Positions 24,167 through 35,856 of a stretch of DNA of 64,000 bases are shown piece by piece. Positions within the stretch are counted from its first letter, which is position 1. Each line of letters begins with the position of its first letter. The notes under the pieces were generated by a model. That model saw only the letters and a list, made by a program, of their open reading frames with translations. It did no database searches and had not been told where the DNA came from. A program made the translations under genes and the position numbers. The DNA comes from Aphanomyces cochlioides. Its lineage: Eukaryota; Oomycota; Saprolegniomycetes; Saprolegniales; Verrucalvaceae. The stretch covers positions 930,001 to 994,000 of the forward strand of contig JAHQRK010000023.1 in assembly GCA_019828595.1 (NCBI GenBank), written 5' to 3'.

Positions 24167-25023
24167 TTAAGCAAAAGATGACGCTCGCTTGACGCTGATA
24201 ATTGCGGCGACGACCGCCAAAAGCGCAGCTACATACGTGAGAGGAATCGAGGCTTGGCAGCCGACTTCGTTCAGGTTGACCAAGTTCTAGAACACAACGT
24301 GGGTTTACAAGCGAACACAACCAAGTGAACAAATACCGATAGCCCGGAGCCCAAATGAATGAGAACAACGGCAGCAATGTGTCCTGGGGATCGCTTGCGG
24401 TAGCCTTCAAACGCCAGCACCATAAGAGCAACATCCATGAGTGACAACGCCAAGGTTGAGAGAGCTGCAAGGGATCAACTCTTAGCATCAACAATTCGAG
24501 GAATCTGCAGCTACCTGAGGCATAAACCAAGGGGAGTTGGGGGCATGTTGATGTGAAAGCTGCGCCTTCACCAGTCATGCTTGCAGCAAGGACCGATCCG
24601 TAGAGCATAAGTGATCGCATAAGCGCAAATCCGACACCGGAAGCTACACATACATTGATCACTTTGGGTAGCATTCGCCGACATACCGAAGGACGACGTT
24701 AGGTCGTTGAGGGGGAGTTGGTTCTGTTTGGTCGTCACGCGCTTCACAGCTTGCTCGGAGCGAATATAAACTTGGAAGAATGCATATCGGAAGACTTCTT
24801 GGATGATAATCGAGATGGGAATCGTCGCTTGAATCGAGTCGTGGAGTGGTGGGATAATTGTCCACAATGTCGCCGAGACCAAGAGCCCCAAAAGGTAGAA
24901 AAACGCCGCAGTGATCGTCAAGATGACAAGCTGTGCTCTCTTTGCCACCACGACCATAAACAAGCACGTAATAGGCGCAAAGGCCGTGAGCATGCTCCCC
25001 CAGAAGAGAGCCCATTGCGCCAT
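24167..25023 (-). CDS. APH1: Gamma-secretase subunit APH-1
   Basis: A multi-pass scaffold of gamma-secretase, the intramembrane protease containing presenilin, nicastrin, APH-1 and PEN-2. Exons on the minus strand: 25023-24687, 24643-24515, 24464-24337, 24286-24167, sum 714 nt, giving 237 residues (animal APH-1 is about 250). The family pattern is clear: an N-terminal helix beginning MAQWALFWGSMLTAFAP, then AFFYLLGLLVSA, QEVFRYAFFQVY, and near the C-terminus VVLIHLGSGLS, where the His matches a conserved helix-6 histidine. In helix 4 the animal GxxxGxxxG appears as G-x-x-x-A-x-x-x-S (SGVGFALMRS), so only the first glycine is kept. Seven hydrophobic segments are visible. The start codon at 25021-25023 begins the first helix directly. 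Confidence 0.88.
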
Positions 25024-26247
25024 GGTGGATTTAATCCTTCCAGTTCTTCCAAATCTCTCAAGCGACTATAAATATCCGGATAAATTCCGGATAACTTATC
25101 CAGAATTCAACCCAAACTGGCGTTCCGTATAAAATATCCGGATTATCCAAGTCTGGCAAGAAAACCATGGCCTCCGTCGTTCGTACCGTACGAACGACAG
25201 AGGCAGCAAATCATCGAGTGGATTGACTTTTTCATGCGTGCTTGCACGAATTAAGCCTTCACTAGCAGTTTCGAGACGAATAGTCATTGAAATGGCAGAG
25301 GTAGAGATGGCAGTTTGAACGCATTGCATCGTTTTTGCATCATGAAGATGTTTTACAAATTGAGTTTTATATATTATTATACGGTGTTCATTTAAGAGTA
25401 TTTTTGTTATTTTGTGTCTCAATTGGAAAAGTCATCGGGAGATTGCCTTTCGTCCCGTCGTTCATTTGCGAGAAGACGAAGTCAGTTCAACATTTTTGAA
25501 AGCCAGCAATGGACTCAATGACCTAGTTAAGCTTCCTTGGATTAGCTTGAGCAAAAATAAATTGGATTTTAGGAGAACAGTAGCCCCACTCGTGGGGGGG
25601 CATTTCCCTCGCACATTCGACAGGGGAAGAAGCTCTTGAGCATGGGCCCTCTTTAGTCCTCTAAAGTTATCAATAGAGACTGTCGGGGGATCGAACAACC
25701 GTCGATTTAATTCACGCACCAATATCAATCCATGGCATCTTGATTATCTGACAAGAGTAAATCCTTGCAACGCCGGGCGGTTAGGAGAGCAGCACGCCCT
25801 TCTTTCAGTAATGAACAAACCCATTATGATATCAGAGAGCTATCCACGCGTCGACGGCCAAAGAAGACGTGTATGTTGCTGCCCACATGAAAAAATGTTG
25901 CTTTGGCCAACTGTAGCTACTTTGGGTTAAACTGGCTCACATGATGCCATCTTGTTGAACTGGCAAACAAGAATTTATAGTTTTCTCTCTAACCCACAAG
26001 GGGAGGGCACTTCAAAGATGATGCTCTCCATCTACTTTAGCTCCAAGCTAAAGTTCTAGTCGTCATTGGCGCGCTTCGTTCGCTTTGTATCTATCTCATC
26101 GGGAGTTTGGGATGGATTCCATTGTGTAACACTCGAATTTATTTTTTCGGCTATGCTTTAATATTTGTATTGCATACAAATTTCAAGTTTAAACTTAGTC
26201 TTGGCTAATTATAGCGTATACGTACCCGACCGACCGTTTAGTTGGCA
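25024..26247. other. Intergenic APH-1 to P4-ATPase 2
   Basis: Divergent promoter region of about 1.2 kb without a supportable gene. At 25073-25144 there is a cluster of TATCCGGATA-like palindromes within 150 bp of the APH-1 start. The rest is AT-rich, with no transposon end or tandem repeat that I can see. Confidence 0.5.
25073..25144. promoter_or_regulatory. Cluster of TATCCGGATA palindromes upstream of APH-1
   Basis: TATCCGGATA at 25073-25082, TTCCGGATAA at 25085-25094 and TATCCGGATT at 25135-25144, 50-120 bp upstream of the APH-1 start. The exact palindrome also occurs at 22717-22726, upstream of FBPase. The role is inferred from position and symmetry only. Confidence 0.3.
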
Positions 26248-29200
26248 ATGCGGTCGGGAGAGGAAAGCAGCGATCGCGTTGGGTTGACGAAAGCGCCGCC
26301 GCCACCACCGGATGGAACGGCGTCAGGGGCGTTAGCACCTGTAAAAGGTGAAGAAATGTACCGCCGTGTGAAAACGCCGTTGAAAAACGGCGGCCAAAAT
26401 GACGCGAATGCCGACTCGGCGACGCGCACCGTGTATTTGAACGACACGGAGCGCAACATGGCGTTGTACGCGCAAGGCACGAACGTAGTTGTCACGTCCA
26501 AGTATACGATTTTGTCGTTCTTGCCCAAGTTTCTCTTTGAATCGTTCTGCAAGGTCGCCAACTTGTTTTTCCTCGTCGTGTCCATCTTGCAGACGATCAA
26601 ACCGATCTCCAACACGTACGGCGTGCCGACGAACGCACCAACGCTTTTGTTTGTCATTTGTATCGATGCGATCTTTGCCATCATGGAAGATCTTCGACGA
26701 CACAAGAGTGATGACGCTGCGAATTCAGCAACTTGCCATGTTGTGGTGGACAATCAAATTGTCGATCGCCTCTGGTCTCATGTGAAAGTCGGCGACATTT
26801 TGCAAATTCGCAACCGTGAAGTCATTCCTGCTGACGTGCTCATTCTCTCTGTGGAAGAGCCTGATCCAAACGTCCCAAGTGGCATTTGCTATGTGGAAAC
26901 AAAGTCTTTGGATGGTGAAACCAACTTGAAATTGCGCCAAGCGTTGCCTGCCACTATGGGCACGCTCCGGGAAACCCATGACCTGGATAAGATCAAAGGA
27001 ACAGTCGTCTGTGAGACCCCGAATCCATACATCAACAAGTTTGCCGGTCAGTTTCTTTTCTAATAGCTTGTGCTAATTTTCTTGAAGGCAACATTGACGT
27101 CTGGGTCGCGGGACAAGAATGGCCAAAGGAACCTTTGAGTATCAAGAACGTTTTGTTGCGTGGTTGCACGCTCCGAAACACGGACTGGGTCTATGGCATT
27201 GTGCTCAACACGGGCAGTGACACGAAAATCATGCAATCAGCGTCCTCCGCGCCGACGAAATGGAGCGACGTCATGATCACGCTCAACAAGTGCATTGGAT
27301 TTCTTTGCATTGGCTTGATTGTGCTCTGTTCGGTCGCAGCGACTGTCTTTGTGACTTGGCAAAACCAAATCGCCAAGGAAGCTTGGTATCTCAAGGGCAC
27401 ATCCAAGACAGCAACAAAGACTGTGATTGAAACAGCAGGGCAAGCCGTCTCGACGTGGTTTACGATGTGCTTCTACTACTTTTTGCTGCTCTACCAAGTC
27501 ATCCCCATTTCGTTGTACGTCTCGCTGACGACGGTCAAGTTTCTCCAGGCGATGTTCATGGCATGGGATCTTCAAATGTATCATGCTGAGTCAGACACGC
27601 CAGCGATTGTCCGCACGATGGCGCTGAATGAAGAACTGGGTCAGATCTCGTACATTTTCTCTGACAAGACGGGCACGTTGACGTGCAACGTGATGGATTT
27701 CCGCAAGTGTTCCATCAACGGCGTCAGCTACGGCTCTGGATTGACGGAAATCGGTCGCGCAGCGCTCAAGCGCGCTGGTCAACCGATTCCACCAGAACCC
27801 AAGCCGGACCCAAACGTGAAAACAATCCCATACGTCAACTTTGTCGATCCGTCGCTCGATGCCGCCATGCGAGGTGACCACGGCGCTGAGCAACAAGAAC
27901 GCTGCCATCGTTTCTTTGAGCACTTGGCGGTATGCCATACGGTGATCCCTGAAAAGCTCGAATCGGGTGAAATTCGCCTCAGTGCATCGTCGCCTGATGA
28001 ACAAGCGCTTGTCGCTGGAGCACAATTTATGGGCTACAAGTTTGAATCGCGCGCCGTCGGCAAAGCTATTCTGGACGTCCGTGGCGAAAAACGAAGCTAC
28101 GACATTTTGGAAGTGTTGGAATTCAACAGTACGCGCAAACGCATGTCTGTCGTCGTGCGTCTTCCCAGTGGCGAGCTCTATTTGTACACGAAAGGCGCCG
28201 ACATGATGATCTACGCACGACTCAGCCCAGCTTCAAAATCTCTGGAAGAAGTCACATCGCGACACATGGAAAAATACGCTGACGACGGGCTTCGTACCTT
28301 GGCGCTGGCTGTCAAGAAGCTCGATGCAGAGGCTTTTGGATCGTGGAGTGCTCGGTATCGTGCTGCCAGTGGTTCCATCGATGAGCTCGAGAAGCGCAAG
28401 AACGGCGAGCCCAACGAAATCGACGACTTGATGGAAGAAATGGAAAGCAATCTGGAATTAATTGGCGCGACTGCCATTGAGGACAAGCTTCAAATGGGCG
28501 TCCCTGAAGCATTGTCGGCTCTCAGCTCCGCGCTCATCAAGGTGTGGATGCTCACGGGGGACAAGGAAGAAACGGCAATCAATATTGGTTACGCTTGTGC
28601 GTTGTTGGACAACGGCATCGTTCAAATTATCATCAACATGGACAATTGCCCAACATCGGAAGCGATCCGCGAGAAATTGGCCACCGCTGCTGCCGCCTAC
28701 CATGAGAAGAAGGGCAAAGATCGTTATGCGCTCATTATTGATGGTGAAGCGCTCGAAGTGGCTTTGAAACCAGGCATGAAGCAAGACTTGTTGGCCCTGG
28801 CTCAGTACTGCGTCGCTGTCATTTGTTGCCGTGTTTCGCCTGCGCAAAAGGCTGAAATGGTCATGCTCATCCGTGACAATATACCCGAAGCGAGAACTTT
28901 AGCCATTGGAGACGGTGCCAATGACGTGGCGATGATCCAAGCCGCGCATATTGGCGTGGGCATTTCCGGTCAAGAAGGTATGCAAGCTGTCAACTCGAGC
29001 GACTACGCGATTGCGCAATTCCGATTCCTCAAGCGGCTGCTCTTGGTCCATGGTCGTTGGAACTACATGCGTATTTCCAAAGTCGTGCTGTACATGTTTT
29101 ACAAGAACATTACGCTTGTCCTAGCGCAGTATTGGTATGGTTTCCTCAGCGGTGCTTCGGGCTCCAAAGTCTATTGGGAATTGGGCGTCCAAGTGTACAA

Positions 29201-30139
29201 CATTTTCTTCACGGGGCTGCCCATCGTTGTGCTGGGCGTCTTGGATCAAGATTTACCAGACCACATGAGTTTGCGCTATCCGACGTTGTATCAAGCTGGT
29301 CCAACTCGTTCGCTCTTCAATTTCTACTCGTTCTTCCGATGGCTAGGTGGTGCGGTGTATGAAAGTCTCGTCATTTTCTTCGTCATGGTCTACGGCTACA
29401 ACTCAAAGAACAACTCAATCGGAAGCGAGTCGCGTGTCGAGTATGGCATGGTGGCTTTCACACTCGCTGTGATCATTGTCAACTTGAAGATTTGCCTCAT
29501 CATGTGTAATTGGACGTGGGTGCCTCGATTAACGTGGTGGCTGAGTGTCTTGAGTTGGTTTGTCATTGTGTGGCTCGGTACGACGGCCATTCCATGGTTT
29601 GCAACGTTAAAAGTCGGCTACGACGAGTTTGGATCGTTCGTACCGACATTTGAATCTGGCTCGTATTGGTTTATCATCATCATTGGCGCGTCGATTGCTC
29701 TTGGCCGTCATTTCACGTGGAATCAATACCAGCGCCTCTTTTCGCCCCAGTTGTATCAAATTCTCCAAGAGGTATGCCATCCTTTCGCTCCATTTCGTCT
29801 TGACGTCGTTTGTAGCGTGTACTGATTGAGAGGGTGGAAATGCAGCGCATGACAATTGCCAATATTGAAGACGCGCGTGAATTTAGCATTTCACTCAACG
29901 ACGTCACGACTGACGAACGGGCGAAATACCGAGCGGAAGACCTAGCAGCGAGCATGATGGTACGACCTCAAATGAAGAAACCGGTGCCATTGCCAGCCAC
30001 GCTGTCGCGCCGCAACACTGGGTTTGCATTCAGTTGCGATGAGGAAACCACGATTGCTGAATCTTTTATTGCTACCAACAACCATCACAACGCTCTCGAC
30101 TCGGTCAAGAGCCAAATCAATCTTAATGACCTGCGCTAA
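26248..30139 (+). CDS. P4-type phospholipid-transporting ATPase (flippase), 3 exons
   Basis: Same activity class as the gene at 817-5115. Exons 26248-27046, 27088-29771 and 29816-30139 sum to 3807 nt, giving 1268 residues. The start is the ATG at 26248. The N-terminus is Pro-rich (KAPPPPPDG) and lacks a signal peptide, as usual for the family. Motifs: [15 protein letters not shown] in helix 4, the phosphorylated Asp of [10 protein letters not shown] near residue 459, [23 protein letters not shown]. About ten membrane helices follow the usual 2-2-6 pattern, then a hydrophilic tail with RRNTGFAFS shared with the paralogue. Introns are 41 and 44 nt. The second intron (29772-29815, before the tail) splits the tail from the last helix. 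Only two introns remain, against twelve in the paralogue, suggesting loss through a spliced copy or repeated deletion. Confidence 0.94.
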
Positions 30140-30373
30140 CTTTCAAATTCATGATATTGCATTTTCCATCAAGTTTCCTGGACAAGACATTTCAAAAGTG
30201 TGAAATATATCTGTGAACCCCTGCACCCCTAACCCCTACACCCTTCAATATGAACACTAAAATAATGTTACATTATTTAGTGTAAAGTGAGATAGGGGAC
30301 ATTTCAAAAAGGTGAGATATTAACGTGAACCTCTCACCAAGTCTGTGTCAAAGCAACGGGCAGATTCGACAAG
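30140..30373. other. Short intergenic gap
   Basis: Between P4-ATPase 2 and the hydrolase gene. It contains a CCCCTGCACCCCTAACCC-like stretch (30217-30234) and a loose repeat of an ACATTTCAAAA-type segment at about 30187 and 30300. No gene. Confidence 0.4.
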
Positions 30374-31271
30374 ATGTACTCGCTGGCGTCGCAAATGGTC
30401 GTCGCGCGGCCAAGCTTGGTCACGATCCCGGATTTGTACGGCCAAGGTATTCAAATGCTCCCTGCGGAGGTTTTCCTCGGCTCGTCCCTCGGTGGACCGT
30501 TCAATATTCTCCGCTTTCGGTACAATGCACAGAAACAGGTACGACGCGTCAACGACTATCTCAACACGGATCTCTCATGTCCGTCCCTCTAGACACTACG
30601 GGAATCGGCTGAAGGTACGCTAGCCTACTAGACGGTGTATATGCATCATGCTCGTAGATCTCCTGGAAGTCCTCCACTCGATCAAACCCCACACAGCGCT
30701 GGAACCGTGTTTCTTTGTCACACATGGCTATGGAGCTCTCGTTCTACGTGTACACCTCGACCCACTTCGCGATCTTTGATGGAACTCATGGCGGATAGAA
30801 TAGGAAGCATTTCGATCCATCGACTGGTCGAACGTTCGCACGAGGCTTGTCATGGTAGCTCCACCAAATCGAGGGTACATTTCATTCTCAGAGCCGGAAA
30901 TTGATTGTGTCCAGGTGTCAACCGACCAAAGCGTGGCGAGCTCACGTCGCCCACGACGAGCTGTTGACATTGCAAGGCGTTGATTTGGACATGCGGCTGG
31001 GCAAACTCCCTCACTTGACTCGCGCTTTGATCGTAGCAGGAACAAGAGCAATCCCAATGCCATGGACGACTCGACCAGTCCACGACCAACTGTGGGATGG
31101 TCAAATTGCAGTCGCCGAGACACAAATGCCCGGAGAATACCGTCACGTGGTCGAGATTTCTATATCTTCTGCGTCCAAGCTGACTTGTTCGAGTAGACGG
31201 TCGGAGCGCCGCATAATCTCGTCATGATGCATCCAGCGACGCTTTTGCTGCTGCGAGACTTTCTCGCTTGA
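30374..31271 (+). CDS. Small alpha/beta-hydrolase fold protein lacking the nucleophile Ser
   Basis: Six short exons fit one fold: 30374-30538, 30593-30614, 30658-30749, 30804-30874, 30915-31149, 31197-31271, sum 660 nt, giving 219 residues. The pattern is that of lipase/esterase-like alpha/beta hydrolases: a beta strand into a nucleophile elbow (FFVTHGYGALVLR), the strand after it (RLVMVAPPNRG), IVAGTRAIPMPW, an Asp in LWDGQIAVAE, and a His in APHNLVMMHP near the C-terminus. At the elbow the expected G/T-H-S-x-G is H-G-Y-G: the serine position is glycine (codon GGC, one base from AGC). If the splicing is right the protein is a pseudo-hydrolase. The exon 5 donor could lie three bases earlier. 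The start at 30374 is the first in-frame ATG. Confidence 0.7.
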
Positions 31272-31331
31272 AGATTCCTCTGGCAAATGATGATAATGAA
31301 GAGTTTACAAGTAAGTTTCAAAGTGTTCTAA

Positions 31332-33628
31332 CTACATTGGTGTCGTCGTGGATGTCGTCGCTTTGTCCGTCTTGAGTTCCATGCACGCGTCTTCGATTAA
31401 GCGAAGCATGGCTTCAATTCCGTCCAACTTTCCCCGCTTTTCTTCGTGGGCTTTCATCATGCCGGCAAGCTTTTCACTCAGTGCTTGCATCTCCATGGCC
31501 AAGAGCGGATGCAATTGACTATTGCTTCCAGGGCCTCCAAGTGAGTTGCCGCCTTCACCCAATCGTAGAGTCGGCGATGCTTTCATTGTCAAGTTCGCCG
31601 CAGCAGCACGGCCACGAGTGATAGCTGTCCATTCACGCTGAATCCAAAATGCCATGGTCGCCACAACGCCATTTGCAAATGGAAACGACGATAGAGGCGG
31701 TGGCGCTTGCTTTTGAACGACGAGGAACGCATCTTGCAAGATGGCGATAAACACATTGACACACACGAGGATGAAAACAATGTAGAACGTGATGAAGTAC
31801 ACGGGGGCAATGCCTGGATTTGCCGCCACGAGCTCGTCGTAGTCCAGCGAAAACGAGAGCGCTTGAACAACCGACGCCATCGCTTGACCAAACGTTCGAA
31901 ACGACGCCGCGCTCGTGGAGAATGCGATAAAGCCCGCCTAGGATGACAATTTTCAACGCTACCAGGGCTTTCACAAGTTGGACCTGGGCGTAGCCGAGGA
32001 CGCAAATCGCAAGGAGGAGCACCGCGCTGATGAGATCCCCCATGGCTTGGCCCAAGAGAGCCACGACAAAATACATTTGTCTCGACATCTACAGCAAACA
32101 ATGTCAAGCTGGTGTCGTTGGTAAGTCTTACTTGAGTGTACTTGAGCAGCCCGATCCACACAAGCACGGCATTGACAGCTCGAACCGCTTGCTCCTGTCG
32201 TTGCCAAGTCGCGAGCGAATTGAAAACGTCGAGGAGTTGCGTCAAGGAAGTGCTCGACACATTGACAGCATCCGAGCTGTAAATGGTACGAATCGCCACG
32301 AGTCGAAGCGTGATCGCAGCTACAAAGAGAGCCATGTTGACGGCGTGGAGTTTGTTCCATCCGCTGGTTAAATACGTGCTGATGGACGTGCGCAGCGTCG
32401 TCGTGACCATTTCGCCCACGTACAAGACAACTCCGAGGGCCAAAATGACTTCAAATGCGATTTTCGTCAAGTTTGTGCTGTCGTAGCCATACAAGTCCAA
32501 GACGGACGTCAGGATCGACGGCGCAATGCCACCTGTCGGGGGGAACTCCACGAGGACCTGGACTAAATTGAAGAGCTGGAGGTATGGATTGAAGACGACA
32601 AACTCGACCACGAGCGATCGTGTCGCCACGTCCAAGAACTGCGACTTCTGGAGTTGCTGGAGCGTCGACGCTGCTGATGACGAGTTGGCCGCAATGTCGA
32701 CGATGAAACCCGAGCCTGGAATCGATCCAAATTGTCCGTCGAGAGGTTTTGCCACGGCTGGTGACCAGGTGTACGTGTAGATTGGCGCGACGGTGGAAGC
32801 TGACGGAGGCGAGCACGTCGATTGCGAATAAAAGCACGTACAGCTCAAGGAACACTCGTTGGAGTACTCGGCAGCATATGCAGCCTTGTTCAAGCCGTAG
32901 AGACTGCCCACCGATACTGTGCACGATGAGATGCACTGCATGAGGTCGTTGTACGTTGGCGCCGAGCCAAAGAACGGCTTGGCGAAGGCATAAGCAGCCG
33001 CTCGCGATACATTGAACGAGTTTTGAACGGGACCAAAGCCTGCCGTGGACTCCGTCGAGGTCGACAGCGCTCCAAAGCAAAACGAGAGCAAATTGGCGTA
33101 TTCGCTTTGGACTTGGCACGAGTTGGGCTGAACTCGTGCTTGACGAAGACGAAGACCACCGACTCGAGCGTTGGCTAGCGCTACAGGAGATGAAGATCCT
33201 CCAGCTGTCGTCGACTTGAGAAGCTGTGGCGAGTACAACGTCTCAACGACTGGGCCTTGCAGCCATTGCCAAACGTCGGGAATGGTTTGCATCTTGTCAA
33301 ATGTAATCATGCCTTTCTCCCCAGTGCCGCCGCCGCCGCCTCCACCTCTTGGAAATGGCGTCGACACAATGGCTTGACGAATGCTATCGGCATAATAGAA
33401 CGGCGTGATCGGGCCTTGGTTGATGGCCGTCACGATGACAAACACGGCGACAAACACGACAAAGCAAATTGCTTCACGAGCACTGCCGTATGGTAAAGTC
33501 GTTGACGACTGGCGAGATGATGGCGTCGGGAGTGACAGTGGAGCTGCATCCCTTATGACGGCACCAGCCTTGCTCGGATTCAAGTCCTCGGGATGTACTT
33601 TTTCAATCGGAGTGTGGTTGCTTCGCAT
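31332..33628 (-). CDS. Polycystin-2-like (PKD/TRPP) cation channel
   Basis: Exons on the minus strand 33628-32132, 32088-31984, 31937-31332, sum 2208 nt, giving 735 residues. Order: a polar N-terminus, a first membrane helix (near residues 52-68), then a large extracellular loop of about 300 residues with Cys-rich and Asn-glycosylated segments. This is the layout of the polycystin (TOP) domain, ending in the characteristic VEFVVFNPYLQLF. Five more helices follow, including LLLAICVLGYAQ (helix 5), the pore region SLDYDELVAANPGIAPVYF, and helix 6 with VFILVCVNVFIAILQDAF. The C-terminus has a Lys/Glu-rich coiled coil (ALSEKLAGMMKAHEEKRGK), as in polycystin-2. A run of seven or more glycines lies in the first part of the loop. 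Introns are 43 and 46 nt. Expected in cilium/flagellum or internal membranes of zoospores, by family analogy. Confidence 0.88.
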
Positions 33629-33746
33629 GCTCCTCTCCTCCTGCGGCTCTTGGGACTTGTCTAGCCGTCCAGCTATCGGTTACAGATTCACCACCAGTTA
33701 CGACGAAACTGCCGGCTAGAAGAGTCAAAGAAATAAGATTGTCGTG

Positions 33747-34840
33747 TTAAATATTGTCATTGCTTGGTTTGTTGAAAGCCTTAGCCTTGGCGAGAACACT
33801 CTCTAGGCTATGCTGTAGCTTCTCTAGACGGCGGAGGATTGCAGACGCTGGTCGAGTCCGTGCTGTTTGAATCCATGACTGGACTTTGGGCTGAAAACGA
33901 CGCTCGATTTCGTCTACTTGCTCTTGGAGCGTAGCGTGCAAAAGCTCAAGATCGTCCGGCGAGACAATGTCGGGCATTGGAATGGAAATTGTATACGCAG
34001 CGCTGCCAAGACCACAGGATTCAATCACATCTGGAAGACTCCACGAGTCAATCGGAGGCGGCAAAAGCACGTCTTCCCATACTTCATCATTGTCGTCTTC
34101 AGGTGCGTACTTGGCAGCGGGAAGCAGAGCTGAAAAGCAATCTTCAACAGTCGGCACGAGCATTGCACAAGTTCGCTCCATGGATTCAATATGGTCGACG
34201 ATGGCAGCTTCACCAGCTTCAACTTCACGCATCATGTGGTCGAATTGAATCGCCCGCACCTCTTCTATTTCACGACGAGAAGCTACGGCAGTCGCAATTG
34301 CGTCATCTCTCTAGTAGAAGCAGCTTGGTGTCTAGGCTAGCCATGAAATCGTCACGTACCTTGCGCTGTAGAGCCGTCCATTTCGCTGGAATAGCCGCGA
34401 CTGCAGCTCGAAGCTGTGGATATACAGCGCCATATTGTGTGTCCCAGGCTTGCAGCATGTCGAGGATTTCAACATTGTAGAGCTGTTTAGTCTCGAGACG
34501 ATGGCACATAGAGCGCAATTGACCAACCAGTTCATTGCGAAAAGCTTTGGACCGCTCGAACAAACTCCGACAGATTTGAACGATCTAACCCAGTGAGCTA
34601 TAGAATTGATTGCACCGACAGTACCATGGAAAGAGGCGGCGGTACGGTGTCCAATGCTGACAAGACAGCGGCAACAACATTTCGGCAGGCTGCTGATGGG
34701 TCCGAAGAGTATCGAACGCCTTTCTTGATCTGTTCTAGCGCAGCTTCAGGTGTCGCAGCTTCATTTATTTGTCGTTTCCGCTTGGTAGGTCGCTTCTTCA
34801 AGAGCTGCAGGCCTTGTTCTAGCGCCGAGGCGGCGTCCAT
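33747..34840 (-). CDS. UVSSA-like N-terminal (VHS-like) domain protein
   Basis: Exons 34840-34625, 34584-34360, 34310-33747 sum to 1005 nt, giving 334 residues, almost all helical and charged. The central part resembles the N-terminal half of UV-stimulated scaffold protein A, which helps stalled RNA polymerase II in transcription-coupled repair: ERSKAFRNELV, then an AWDTQYGAVYPQLRAA segment (compare the EWNEKYGxxY pattern of the family), then ESMERTCAMLVPTVEDCFSALLP (family: a Glu-rich helix ending in VENCFRLLVP). A basic KKRPTKRKR near residue 20 could be a nuclear signal. The zinc-finger (DUF2043) half of UVSSA is absent: the frame stops at 33747 and the next gene begins 119 bases downstream. 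Assignment is by pattern only. It could be another VHS/ENTH-like helical protein. Confidence 0.55.
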
Positions 34841-35710
34841 CGTCAATCTTGCAGACAACTGAAATATGGAATGGAATATTGTCTTTTTCACTGAAATTTG
34901 AATTTTTGACAAAAAATTGAAATATTCTCAAATACTATTCAGGTATAGTGAGTTCAAGTGTAATATGAAAGTACATTCAATAAAGTAAAGTTTTGAATGT
35001 GTGTTTTGTGTGTGTTTTTGTCAAGAAGACAAATACTCGATTCTGATTGGCTATAGATTTCGAATAGATTTGGAAAAATAGATACATTTTTCACCCCGGT
35101 CACAATTTAGAGTGTATGTAACAATACTGGACAACTTAAAATAAAATGAAAATATTTAATTACAAATCAAATATCAAGGTTAATTCGTAATATTAATTGT
35201 AATTATTTAAACAAAACTCGATGCAGTCGTCGATGAATGTATGCTGCAAGTGGACGACTCGTCAATGCCCAAAAGCTCGTCCAGGACTCAGTCCACAACG
35301 CTCTGTGCCTTGGTAATGCTCCAGTCCAAGTCTCGTCACGATGACGTGGCGGAATTACGCTGGAAAAGACGTATCATCGATTGCAGCCAAGCTCCAGTAG
35401 TTGCATCCCCTTTTATCGCCAAGACCGACTGAAAACGCGAGTTTCAATCGGCGCCATGGATTGCTATATATTGTGGATTCGCTAGAAATTTCCCAATTTG
35501 GATTCGTTTTTTGTGTCAATCTCCAATCGCGCCAATACATTGGATGAATGAAAATTAGAACAGTACTTTCTCTCATGGATTTCTTTAAAATTTTATTCAG
35601 CCAATCACAATCGCCCAAAATATTTATTAGCCAATGGCGTCGATTGGTGAATCGATCCGCCGGCGTGATTCGATTGAACGGGGTCTGGAAATTCGTATCA
35701 AATCAACAAT
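34841..35710. other. AT-rich intergenic region left of the Harbinger element
   Basis: About 870 bases, strongly AT-rich at 34900-35220, no gene. It contains inverted CCAAT-like repeats (TGATTGGCTA near 35045; AGCCAATCA and TAGCCAATGG near 35600-35635). The last three bases (AAT, 35708-35710) look like the target-site duplication of the transposon. Confidence 0.5.
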
Positions 35711-35731
35711 AGGGGTAATCAAAGCTCTCAG
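35711..35731 (+). repeat. Left terminal inverted repeat of the Harbinger element
   Basis: Begins AGGGGTAATCAAAG. Matches the reverse complement of 38367-38387 at 20 of 21 positions. Preceded by AAT. Confidence 0.88.
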
Positions 35732-35856
35732 GTGACCTCGCTTTTCACGATATTTTTTTAAATTTAGAAGCGACAATTTTGTATGAAAAGTTCAGCACAA
35801 AACACAGACATCTGCTTGGGAATCAAAGCTCATTCTTGGTGTGACGAAGAAGCACA

